In this document: positions 22,615 through 33,088 of the stretch, piece by piece
How positions within the stretch are numbered: the stretch's first letter is position 1
Layout: each line of letters opens with the position of its first letter
NCBI GenBank assembly: GCA_002221725.1
Contig: NJFT01000010.1
Span: 1 to 64,000, forward strand
From: Scedosporium boydii
Lineage: Eukaryota; Ascomycota; Sordariomycetes; Microascales; Microascaceae
Direction: 5' to 3'
DNA length: 64,000 nucleotides
Notes under the pieces: model-generated
Seen by the model: the letters and a program-made list of their open reading frames with translations, nothing else
Told to the model about the DNA's origin: nothing
The model's database searches: none
Position numbers and translations under genes: made by a program

Positions 22615-23759
22615 TCAGTGGTGTAGCAATGTGAGCTTTCCTCCGTCACTAACATCACTGACAATGCGCCTATGCGTCCTGAGCTGGTTGGTGCTGGGGA
22701 TTATTGAGAAGTGACTAGTGATTATCCGCGTTTCCACTCCCCCGATTGGCTCGTCCTGGCATACCAGTATCCGCATGCCACGATACGACCCGGTTGGACC
22801 TTGTATACTCCTTATAGCCTCGTCAAGCGCTTGGACGAGAATTTGGGCAGGGTGCTCTTCGTGCCAACCGAGAAGTTTGGTGTTAAAAATTTCCCTCCAA
22901 CAGCACCCAACGCCTGCAATGGTATCTGGTGACCTCGAAGTTGTATCATGTGAGCCAAACATGGCTGCCGAGTTGTTGCCTTCAAGAGCCGGCGTTTGCT
23001 GAAGATCCGCCGCCTCCAATACGCCCTTGGAGCATAGTTTGCACCGGCCAACGCAATAATCGACGAGACAGAGGACTTCGAAGTCCTTCTGGAGACAACA
23101 CGCCAAATAGGTCATTTCCTCGGTGGTAGTATTCCGTCCCGTGTAAGGGGACCAGATTTCGTCAACGTTGAGCGCAATTCGCTTTGCCTGGTGCAGTGTC
23201 TCCGCCAGTTCATCACCCCATATACCCTCGAGAGCATCCGAAGTGCCACCGGAAAGAGGCCTAGTGTGGTCCGGTCGTTTGGTGAACACTTTGGTACTTC
23301 ACTTGGCGTGCCAAAGTTTAAAGCCAAGACATCCATCGAGTTGTCGTACTGAACCCATTGGTCCTGGCCAGGGGGATAAACCATGTTGATATCTTGTGGC
23401 TTGGGTGTGTTCCTCTTCGCGACATTCGAGGCTTCGTCACAACTGCCAGCAACTGATTGGAGAAACAAATATATAGAAGGATCACGGCTGAATATTGTTG
23501 TTAAGCCAGTGAGGCCGTCCGTCGAGTTCGTTGCTGCGCTTGGCCGTGCCACGTCGAGGAATATCTTTGATTTGTATTTGTTGTAGAGCTCGAGCTTGTG
23601 AGTGCTCATCTTGGTTGAAGAGTGGAAGGCTCGATCAATGCGTTCCCTGGAGATACACACATCGAAAACATGCATCTTGGATCCGGAGTAACTGGCTTGC
23701 CAAATATGGCTCTGCAGTTCTCCGGGAAGGCTTGCGAACTGTGGAAACTGGCCCGTCAT
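22615..23759 (-). pseudogene. 2EXR-domain protein, split by a frame change
   Basis: The N-terminal frame, from Met at 23759, reads FPQFASLPGELQSHIWQASY, the 2EXR domain start common in fungal proteins often found near heterokaryon-incompatibility genes. It runs to about 23300 with LALNFGTPSEVPK. The C-terminal frame resumes one base out of register at VFTKRPDHTRPL and continues for about 220 residues to the stop at 22615-22617, including CLVDYCVGRCKLC. The intron-sized gap needed for splicing is absent, so this is a one-base frameshift near 23290-23300 or a sequence error. Both halves otherwise look coding. The function of the family is not established. Confidence 0.65.
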
Positions 23760-24448
23760 AACCGTAGTGTAGATGGAGGAGAGGCTTGATGAGTTCGAGA
23801 TGAGGACGAAATTGTTATTAACCCATTTTAGCGGAGACGAGACTCTTGAGATACAGAACTTCATCGGATGTTTATATGTGCCCACGAACACACACATACA
23901 CAAACCTGTATCCCTATTCTATCGTGTGCTTTATTGCCATATCTCCTCGAAAACTAAATATGACGGCTCTCCCGACACGAAAGGCGAAACGGAGAGCCTC
24001 TTCCGCCGTAAATCCCGTTCCTGGGAGAAGCCTCACCAGGGCACCCCGGCATGGGTCCATAGCTCAATTACGCGATTGGGCCAGTTTAGGCCAATGAACA
24101 GTTTGAGGTATTATGGCTCAGCCAAGGTCCCGACGCCCAAACTAGAGCTGAACCGGTGAGACTGACATAAAGCCCAATCCTACTGTCAGCTTACGTCGTT
24201 TGAAACGGTGCAATCTTACAATGGGAGAACGAGAGGGAGCAATGATCCAGGTCCTCGGGTACTGAGGGATAAGGCGGGGTAATAAATCCAGGAGCTACTA
24301 AATTGGCCGCTCCAGTGTCTTTGAGTGTCTTTGAGTGTCTTTGGGGAGACGCGACATTCGAGCATCGCGCGCCACAGCACCTCTTCCTTCGCCTCTACAA
24401 TTAAGCTGAAGCTGCGAACCTCTCACAATTCGACAAAAAGACAATACC
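23760..24448. other. Divergent intergenic region
   Basis: Between the divergent 2EXR and Zn2Cys6 genes. A threefold tandem of the 10-mer GTGTCTTTGA lies at about 24316-24345, 100 bases before the regulator start. Nothing else is supported. Confidence 0.45.
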
Positions 24449-26788
24449 ATGAATGCTACGAACGGAGTGTCGGAAAACAGGAGGGCCCTGCGAAAGGGTA
24501 CTCACAGCTGCATAGAATGTAGGTCGCCTGGGTGGAACGCGAAGACTATACCCCGTTCGTCCGAAGCCTAACCTGGGGTGATTGATTACAGGTAAAAGGC
24601 GGAAGACGCGCTGCCTCTTTCTCTCGAGTACCGATAGCAAATGCGTCGGCTGTTACCATCGGGGCTCGACTTGCCTAAGCCAAGAGTTCTCAGCAGAATC
24701 TGCGGTTCCAGTTCGCCCTCGCGAAAGCTGCGGCGACGATGAGTTTTCTAAGAGGCTCGATCGATTTGAGAGGTTGCTGAACCAAGTGGTGGAAACAATC
24801 ACGGCGGAGAAAAGTCAGGGCGCTCAACCCAGGGCCCCCGATAATACGACCCAGGGACTGGCTGCCCCAAGGCCTCCATGTCTTCCCACCCCAGCCAGTC
24901 TGTCAACTGTGGACGGCGGAAGTGCGGCGGTCCAATCGAACGGCCTATCTAATCCAAGCCCTGTGCCGGCGAGTCCAATCCTGCAGGGCAATGTCGTCTT
25001 GGGTGACGTGCGTCAGACTCTTTACGATGCACTACCATGCGCACAAGATGCCGAGGTCATTGTTGGGACCGGCCGAATTTTCGTTTTCCTCCAGGCCCTA
25101 TGCCACCCGACCAGCGAAGTGTTTGACGGGTACCTTCAGCCAATCTCTGTCATCGCCAAGCTCCCTCAAGCGGCGGACCATCCCGCACTGCTTGCTCGAA
25201 GCTTCCCACGGCTAGCTATCGGAATTCAGCCATTTCACCCTTCTTTCGACTGCACTCAGCTCCAGCTGCGAGAACCACCCTGTGATGCCATGGCCAGGTT
25301 CTTCCATCTTGCTACGACACATGTCACGTCAAAAGACAATACATCACCGAAACTCTAGAAGGGCTCGAATGTCTTATTATCCAAGGAGTCTATCTTATCA
25401 ACACAGGCAATCTACGGCAATGCCTGGTCCATATTCGACGATGTCTCACCCTCGTACAGCTCCTCGGCCTTCACGAACCGGGATCATCGGGGAACACAAC
25501 CAGAGTCCCACCAGCTCTGGACCCGGACGCACGGGTATCTGCCACGGTCATCTGGAACCGCATATTTTACTTGGAGCGTTATATTTCGCTGCTCCTCGGC
25601 GTTCCTACGGCCATCCAACCCGCCCACAACGGTCCCCATATGCGCCAAGCGTTCGACAACCACGCCCTCACCCCGACGGACAGACTCGACTTGTTTGACG
25701 CTGCGATCGCCGGAGTGATCGGGTCTAGAAACCAGGATCTGGGCTGTGGTGGCTGGCAATCACCTACAATGGAAGAGATTGACCACCAGTTTCAGCGAAT
25801 CGCCCAAACGATGCCAGCCTCCTGGTGGGCTCCGACTGATCTGAATCAAAGCGCCAAGACCTCTTGGGATACCCTCATGGCCGACGTCATCAAGTCACAA
25901 TCGCAAATAATCCACTTCGATCTACATGTTGTGCTTCACCTGCCACAGCTGCTGAGCGACGCATCGACGAAAGCGGTGGACCACAGCCGGAGCACCTGCG
26001 TATCATCCTGCCGAGAAGTGCTCCGACGCTTCGTTTCCTTTCGGAAAGTAATCGACGTGGTGTACTGTTGCCGCTTTGTCGATTTCTATGCCTTCACGTC
26101 ATCCATGTCACTTCTCCTAGTCCACATCGTTTCTCGCCAGCGGGCGCGAGGTCCCCAAAGCAGTTTCGAAGCTGCCCTCGCGCTGGAGCGTTTGGAAGAC
26201 CTCACCCTCATTCAGGAGGCTCTGGGGCCAATGGACCATCTCAACCTGCTCAACAATGACCCCGTCTCGCGCGAGACAGCGCGCCTCGCCAGGAAACTCC
26301 TAGCCATCGAGTCGAATGCTGCCGCTGGCAAGTCTGCGTACACAGTTGATGCCACTATCGCCAATTCCGGGTTAGGTAACGGGATCAAGGACTCGAACGA
26401 GTCTCTAGATGTTCATGTCCCAGCGGTGGGAACTGTTAAGATCGCACAGGACACTCCGCCATCTTTCAGAGGGCTGTCTACCATTGGTAATTTCTCTGAT
26501 CCGAGTCCACCGCGACCAGTTCATACGGACACGCACGCTTCTATCCAGCATTTCCCCGAAGTTGGCTTTTATGGTTTCGAGAATCCTTTGCCACAACACA
26601 TGGGACCTCGTGGACGAGGAAGTACATTAGGTCCGCCACCCGGTGTAGACGGACAGTCACAAATCGAATTCCCTCGCAGCTACGCTGGAGTAGCGGGAGA
26701 TCTTGAGAACGTGGAAGAGTGGGCTTTTCAAGGGGTGGATGACATGTTTTTGAATGCTCTATTGCAAGATAACAGCGCTGGATTCTAG
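24449..26788 (+). pseudogene. Zn(II)2Cys6 fungal-TF-domain regulator, frameshifted
   Basis: Start at 24449; an intron (24519-24591) falls inside the zinc cluster and its removal gives HSCIECKRRKTRC followed by CVGCYHRGSTC. A coiled-coil-like stretch (RLDRFERLLNQVVETI) follows. The middle homology domain runs on from PCDAMARFFHLATTHVTSKD. Near 25340 the frame changes by one base: the first frame stops at 25356-25358, and the continuation reads YITETLEGLECLIIQGVYL in another frame, open to 26788. No intron can bridge this. Ignoring the shift, the protein would be about 755 residues, normal for the family. It is either a recent pseudogene or an assembly error. Confidence 0.75.
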
Positions 26789-27546
26789 ATTTCCTAACGT
26801 AAAGCGTTTATGGATTTGTCCGAGCTGGAAATACATTTATAGGAAAGAGGAATTAGATGACTACTAGGACTCTAATGTATTTTTCTATTTCCAATGGGAA
26901 TCGCGGGGTGGGGGTATCGAGAACTTGCCTCGTACGAGAATATTGATGAACAACCACATATTATCTGCATTACCATCGTGGATTGGATCTTCTTCTCTTC
27001 AACCTTAGCCTCTTTTTTTTCTCTTCCCCACTGAGCTTCAGGCATCCGATTGGGGGTAAACTTCGGCACTGCACTAGCTACGATGTTGCCCAGAAAATGG
27101 AAAGAGAAAGAGCGACAGAATAACGAACGACATCGTCAGATCAGCCAAAAGGAGTCTTTTGAAACAATCACTTGAGGAAACACCGCGTGGATGGTTTAAG
27201 AATGCATATGCTCAATAGGTTATCGGGCATTGGAAGCTGCGAAGTCTAGGTGCTCTTTAAGATATTTTTCCTTGTTTATCTCGAGCCCTAAGCAAATAGC
27301 CCTTTAATCAAGTGGATCGAATGCTGCTCCGGCATGGCTGCGGTGGTAGGGTAGGGCTTCGGAAAGCAGCCGGGGATGAAGACATGGATTCCACACCCTT
27401 ACCCGTCGCTTCATCAAGCGTGGTGCAGCATTTGTGTGATACCTGGCGAATTGCGACACAGATGGGGAGATGTGAAGAGCTTACTACAAATGGTTCACGG
27501 GGTTTTCAATTAGTGAATTTCGCTTCGATAACTATTGCTTGTTTCC
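26789..27546. other. Convergent intergenic region
   Basis: Lies between the 3' ends of the regulator (+) and the methyltransferase (-). The small frames have no support. Only 3' untranslated sequence is expected. Confidence 0.45.
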
Positions 27547-29503
27547 CTACGGCTTCCTGGCTGTGACGGCATGACTAAAGCACAAGTTAGCATTTTCACA
27601 AACACCTTAGAGTGTTGGGTTGATGGAAATGAGAAAGAAGAAAGCCTTACATCTTCCAGTAACCATGGATGCTCGGGTCCCGTATGTCCTTCCGAACACC
27701 GGCGAGCAGGACTTCGAGTTCGGTGAGGCTCCATCCGAGACCACCCTCTTCCTTGGGACGGGTGAAAAGGGCTAGGCTGAGAGACGGGAGGGCATTGATC
27801 ATATTATCCGTATTCCAGATACCTAGCATTTCGTGAGTTGTAGGGACCGGAAGTTGGAGAGGAGGAAAGAACATGTGAACCTACCGATTTGCTTATATCT
27901 CTTGTCCTTAGGCCATCGATTCGTCGGCCACTTTTCACGCACGACATTCACATCCACGAAGCCAGCTTCTGCGAGCTGCTCGGGGTAGAGGTAGGCCGAG
28001 GTGATCCCCCGTCCGACACTCTCAAAACACTCCAGGAGCAGGTCGGACCAGCGCTTCAGCGGGCCGTCGGGGGGTAGCGTGTCATCGTCGCAGAAGGTGG
28101 GGAAGATGATATCTTGGAGCTCGATGATGCCGCCAGAGTTTAGGTTGCTGTAATTTGCGGGTTTATATTAGCTATCGAGGTATCGTGTGCGATGAAGTGA
28201 TGGGGTATGTGGAAAGGGGCGGATTACTCAAAGCTCTGCTTAAAGAATTTGGGCCAGTTCACGATAGATCCCGTACAGAAGCGGGCAAAGATGAAGTCAA
28301 AGGGACTAGAAAAGTTCCAGTCATCTTCAAGGTCGTCGACGTAGAAGCTTACGTTTGGTGGCACGCTAATTTGTGAATCAGCATCATCAGTCGCTATTTC
28401 ATTACGGTAAGCGTTCTTACAATGGAGGTTGGATGGGACTCAAGTCGATACCGGTAACCTAAAGAAGTTGATACAAGTCAAATTTGGTCCTTCTACCACT
28501 TCTTCGTCTTCGCCTCATCCAATAGCTTGAGTCCACTCGCGATGACAACTTACGTGCGTCTCTGGGTGCTCATCAGCTGCAGCGGATTTCGGTCAGCGCA
28601 TTATACTTGCAGTACTCGGGACGTCTTTGCTCGGGAAGCTTCCTACCGAAATCGATGGACCAGATGCCGGTGCCACAGCCAACGTCCAACACCCGCTGGG
28701 GTTCTTTCCCGAAACTAGCGGCGTGTAGTCCACCGAAGGTGAGTAGGAAAATGTTGTGTTGGATGTCTTTTGTCATGCGCAAAAGGAACCGGTTAGCCTG
28801 ACCGGATGAGGAAGGGTGCAGAGAGCGTCACATACCGAGGCGTTCGTTTTCCACCTGCAATGGGCGGTTAGCATAAGGTTGTACAGGAGAGTGGGGAATG
28901 GATACGTACGTCGTCATTCGGAAGAACATAAGCTGCAAAGCAGGAATTAGAGTGTCAACACGCGCAGCTCGTCTATGTCACGATGTGATACGTTAAGGTA
29001 AGCACAGAAGGATGCCACGGTTTACTCACAGCCGTCTTTGTAGGCGTGGTACGTCCTCCCATTCTCCATCCTGTACTTCATAATGCTCGAGCGAAGCGAG
29101 GTAGTGTCGCTTCCACCCTCCTACAGAAACCCGAGAGGTCAGCGACTGATCGGCTGCGTGCGTGTGCCGTACCACAACGCCGGGACGGACCCGTACCTTC
29201 GGGTTCGTGGAAGAGATTGGGATCCTTCAACCTACTGTATCATACGTGGAGTCTCCATCACCTTCGAAATGAGCGTCGGGGTTCTGTCAAATTACCGGTC
29301 AGCGCACGGGGTCTGGGTTCGTAGAATGCGCCCAGCGCATAAAAAGCAGCGACGAGAATAAAGAGAATAAAGCAAACCTCGTCAGCCACCAACGCTTGTC
29401 CGGCGGTGGCGGCGCCCGGCTCGATCGGCGAGCTTGCGCTCTCGGGAGATTTGGCGGACTTGGGGGAGGTGGAGCCCTGCGCTGTAACTGCCGAGTCGCC
29501 CAT
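27547..29503 (-). CDS. LaeA-like SAM-dependent methyltransferase
   Basis: About twelve exons can be joined from the Met at 29503 to TAG at 27547. Segments in order: a Ser/Pro-rich N-terminus; TTSLRSSIMKYRMENGRTYH; AYKDGSYVLPNDD; VENERLDIQHNIFLLTFGG; the SAM site [64 protein letters not shown]; a C-terminal helical part ending ARKP. The order and the YxLPND element are typical of fungal LaeA/TAM-like class I methyltransferases. Exon 4 is tiny (SYVLPNDD) and was placed because it completes the motif. Family members include the secondary-metabolism regulator LaeA, but most are of unknown substrate, so a regulatory role is inference. Confidence 0.88.
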
Positions 29504-31146
29504 GATGGAGAGTTGTGTCAAGTAAGTGTGGCGGCCGTGCAGCACGGATTTTGTTCTGTTTGTAGAAGTATTTTGTGTTGTTTGTCCTGTTGGTTCCTGC
29601 TGTTTGTCTTTTTTTTCTAAGGAGGAATATTAAAGGATGTGTGATTTGTGAGATTACCTGGGTTTCGGAAGGAGACAATGTGTGTCTATGGGGCGGGAGA
29701 AGGACTTTTCATCCAAGTTGGGTGGATGGACAGGAAGAGATACAACATGCATACACGGGTTTACACTTTTTCCGACAGGAGCGGACAGGGTTTCTGCATC
29801 GTGGCTGCAGGGATCACGCAGCCGGGGAGAACCGCCCCGAGCCACCAATACTCTTGGCGGAGAGCCTTTCAATCGAAGTCCATGGAAGTCATGGTGGTCT
29901 CTTCGTCCGAAGCATCTGGACTTGCCCTTCTTGCGAACCTGTTTTCCAAATCGATTCATATCAGTTCCCTCTGATAATGCGGAGCTTGTCGAGCTTGGAC
30001 AATGGAGCATTTCCAGACGCAACCGCTGTCGAAGCTTTCTGAAGGAACGCCAAGAAGACATCAAGAGTTCTCTCAGGCGAATGAGACCCCGGTCAGAAAC
30101 TCGAGCCACACCTCGGATGATCCCAACCCGGGGGGGATTTATCACGAGTAAAGAGACAAGGGGGAGGAGCGGGGTGTTGCACGTCAATGTTGGACACACA
30201 CGTGTTCGTCGTAGTAGTAGTACGTACTATTACCCTTACGCGCGATACCCATTTCGAAACATGTAGGCGACTCGTCTCGTGCTTCTCTGGTCGTCTCGGG
30301 CCTCAGAAGACATTCCGCTTTTGGGGAGTTCACCAACGAATATTTTTCGTCAACAACTCGCATTGGGGCGAGTTGATAGGTTGCGAAAAAGAGACGTTTA
30401 TGCACGGGAACGGGGCTCGGCGTCACATCGTGGCGGTCGGGGAGCAACCCTGCATAAGCCCGCCCCATGTCGAATGCCCCCAAAAGAGAAGAACGAGGTT
30501 GGTCGATGATCCGTCCACGTCAGAGAAGACAGGTGCGGGGTATCGGTATTGCAGAGAAGGGAAAAGGCCGACTCTATGTTCCTCAGATACAGTTTGAAGA
30601 TCTGGAGAAAAAGTCGAGTATGGAACGAGATAGGTGACGGGGAAAAGAATAATGCGGGAGAATTCATCAGCTTTGCAACAGCAGATAGCCCCACGTATAC
30701 CTTTCCGGCGCTGGTCATTCGAGGCGGATGGGATTCCGTCAGTCACTTGATATGTCATTGTCGTACAGGGATTTGAGTGTAGCATCCTCTGTAATTCGTG
30801 CGACGAACTTACTTCTCCTCGCTGGTGACCCATGATGCATTTTTATGATGTGGACTAGCTATTATCAGCTCCTTCCGCCCTCAAGTACGGGTTCAACCCA
30901 TTTTCCGACCCGTCGTAACCCTAACACCGTTAGGGTATGTGGCTATGACGCCAGACTCCCCGGCGTGTGCACCTCTGTCTCTCCCGAAGACGCGACGGAA
31001 ACGAAAACAATCTAAGGACTCTAAGTCATGTGTTTCTTGATCCCTTTTCCAGTACTCGAGGTCGGGCTGGGCAAGAATATCGGAAAGGGAAGTGTAGAAG
31101 TTTCAGATCCGATCACTAGACGTGATATTATCTATTGACGGCGACC
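29504..31146. other. Gene-free region of 1.6 kb
   Basis: Upstream of the methyltransferase. Overlapping frames on both strands (29575-30597) are mutual shadows without domains. One small palindrome with telomere-like arms lies at 30918-30936. No gene is supported. Confidence 0.45.
30918..30936. repeat. Inverted repeat with TTAGGG-type arms
   Basis: ACCCTAAC, a 3-base loop, then GTTAGGGT: a perfect 8-base inverted repeat that contains the telomeric hexamer in both orientations. It is a single unit, not an array. Confidence 0.7.
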
Positions 31147-31461
31147 CTAGTCGACCACGCTATCAAGCCATTGATGCCAACTCTCATCCTTCAAGATTGA
31201 TATGACTCTCGCCTCGAGCCACCCCGTATTACCCCAAAACCCCCACGACGCCTGGAACCGACACCAATCCACCAACGCCGCCTCCCAGTGTCGCACGAAC
31301 TCTTCCCACGGATAGTTCCACTCTTCCTCGTCCGCCCCCCGCCCGCCGGAAAGGAGCTCGAGGCGGTACCGTTCCAGTAACTCTTTTTCTCCGCCTCCCA
31401 GTGAAAGCTCGTGCGGGATTTCGGATCCTTCGGTGAGAATGTCGATGGGGAACGCCCAGCG
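31147..31461 (-). pseudogene. Trp-rich unknown protein, C-terminal fragment
   Basis: An open frame with no ATG, bounded upstream by TGA at 31462-31464 and ending at TAG 31147-31149. It reads RWAFPIDILTEGSEIPHELS, a Glu/Arg-rich stretch, then EEEWNYPWEEFVRHWEAALV and a C-terminus with several more Trp residues ending LDSVVD. The composition (W, E, L-rich, regular helical spacing) is protein-like, unlike the arginine-rich shadow frame on the same strand. I do not recognise the family. It may be a relic whose 5' part is lost. Confidence 0.4.
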
Positions 31462-31464
31462 TCA

Positions 31465-31849
31465 TATTACTAGGGAAGGGACAACGGCGCGGCATCATCA
31501 CATCATGGAAGGGACGCCCAGAGGCAGCATCGCCCAATGTCCTTTCGCTTCGTGTCACAGGTTTCTGGATGCCAAATGCCTTGTACTTAAATAAGCGTGC
31601 ATACCGTGATGGCACCAGAGTACCTGACGACACTGAATCCACTGTACCTGTCAACCATACCGGACCAGCCGGTTTCCTCAGCTGCTACCATCAATTGATG
31701 TCATACTGGTCGAGAGAAAGTTGGCACTAACATAGGTTCACGCTGACAATGATGCAACCAGGGCCAAGACCTTAGCCATACAGCCAATGTGGCCCGTATC
31801 CTACCCTCGATCCAAGTCAAGGCATTATTTCATGTGGGACACTCTTCGC
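31465..31849. other. Spacer between two relics
   Basis: No gene is seen. The two minus-strand relics on either side may once have belonged to one locus, but nothing here connects them. Confidence 0.35.
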
Positions 31850-32698
31850 CTACTCCTGCTTCTTCTCTTCCGACTCCCTAAAATCATAGACGACGCAGTC
31901 CGACGGATGTGCGTCCCATAAAACCATAAAGTCCCCGTCGTGGTGAAGCTTCAGATGGATGTTTCGGTCGCATCTTTTGCTCCACGCCTTATTTGCGTGG
32001 TTCAGGGGATACAAATCGTCGCGCTTCCCCATCGTCCTGCCCGTCTTCACTTGCTCCCCGCCTCCATTGTCGATGTCGCCGGTCGTGATGACAGGCGTCC
32101 CGACCATGTAGTCGTAGCTGTCGTAGTTCACCCGTACGAACTGCTGATTCCTCAGAATCGAAGCCCGCGGGACCCATATCTCCTGCTCGTCGCCAATCCG
32201 GTCCCCGCCGTCATCGATAAACGCCCGCTGGAACCCCCATCGCCTCGTAACGGTGCTGAATGTGACTGAGACTTGGTGGTGTTATTCCCACTCCCCCATG
32301 AGCTCCTCGCCGGGGGGTACCAGTTCTTGGGCCCTGAAGACGAAGTGGAACACCTCATGTGCGCCCTCATCACTGCCGAACGTCCCAGGCCACTCATCTC
32401 GGTCATCCGCCCAGTCATCATCGTACTCCTCTATCCTCCGTCTCGCAGCCTCCAGCTCCATCTCTATAATCGCGCTATTGCCCCGGCCGAATACTATGAG
32501 TTTTTTTTTTTTTTTTTTTTTCACTTTCTTCTCCTATTTATGTTATGTTCTTTTCTGTTGTTTCACCTTCGTCCTAGTATCGTAAGCCCATGCCATCGAG
32601 TTCGACGGCTCGCAATCCAAGGGCCTCCAAGGCCAGTTCCGACGGTCCTTTTGCTGCTTATCCCACTGGCATGCCCAGTTGGGATTGATGATGAGGGT
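31850..32698 (-). pseudogene. Unknown fungal protein relic with an in-frame stop
   Basis: Three protein-like segments lie in order on the minus strand. The first follows an AG at 32699-32700 and reads TLIINPNWACQWDKQQKDRR and PLDCEPSNSMAWAY. The second, after a T-rich (antisense) intron-like gap with 21 T at 32501-32521, reads FGRGNSAIIEMELEAARRR to ELVPPGEELMGEWE, then hits TAA at 32282-32284. The third is in the same frame: HHQVSVTFSTVTRRWGFQRA on to the stop at 31850. The expected GT donor after AWAY is missing (ATAC is found). Together these suggest a gene that lost a donor site and gained a stop. The family is unrecognised. Confidence 0.4.
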
Positions 32699-33088
32699 CT
32701 GTCAGATTTAAGCGTTCACCCTGCAGCCCGAATTAATGGGCTCATCCTTGTCCGATAAGTGACGGCGGAGTTAGGCCTCCTTGTTCCGCCGGAAGATGCA
32801 GCTGAGATGACAGCTCAATTCATCAGCACGCATTGCAACTAGGTTCTGTCATTGGAACCGGGCAAAGGCGGAGCAGCGGACGTCCTAGCCAATATTACGA
32901 TCCTACTCGTATTGACCAATATGCTGTCGTCGACCATGGAGAACGTTGGCCAGTCTCAGAGAGAGTGTCAGGTACATATTTCATGTCTGGTTGTTTCCAA
33001 CCTCCAGTCAATTCTCACTACCCATCCTTTCACACTAAAATCTGCGAGTCTTTTTTTTCCATCCTTCTTTTTTCTAGGAAGCGGAATC
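32699..33088. other. Gene-free spacer
   Basis: Upstream of both the unknown relic (-) and the oxidase (+). No gene is supported. The 30 bases before the oxidase ATG are T-rich. Confidence 0.4.

Noticed and set aside
24050..24110. A TAGCTCAATTA-like word suggesting a tRNA D-arm
   Set aside because: No matching T-arm or acceptor stem at the right distance.
29575..30833. Several overlapping frames of 75-194 residues on both strands
   Set aside because: They shadow each other, are Arg/Ser-rich without domains, and no consistent splicing or family motif emerges.
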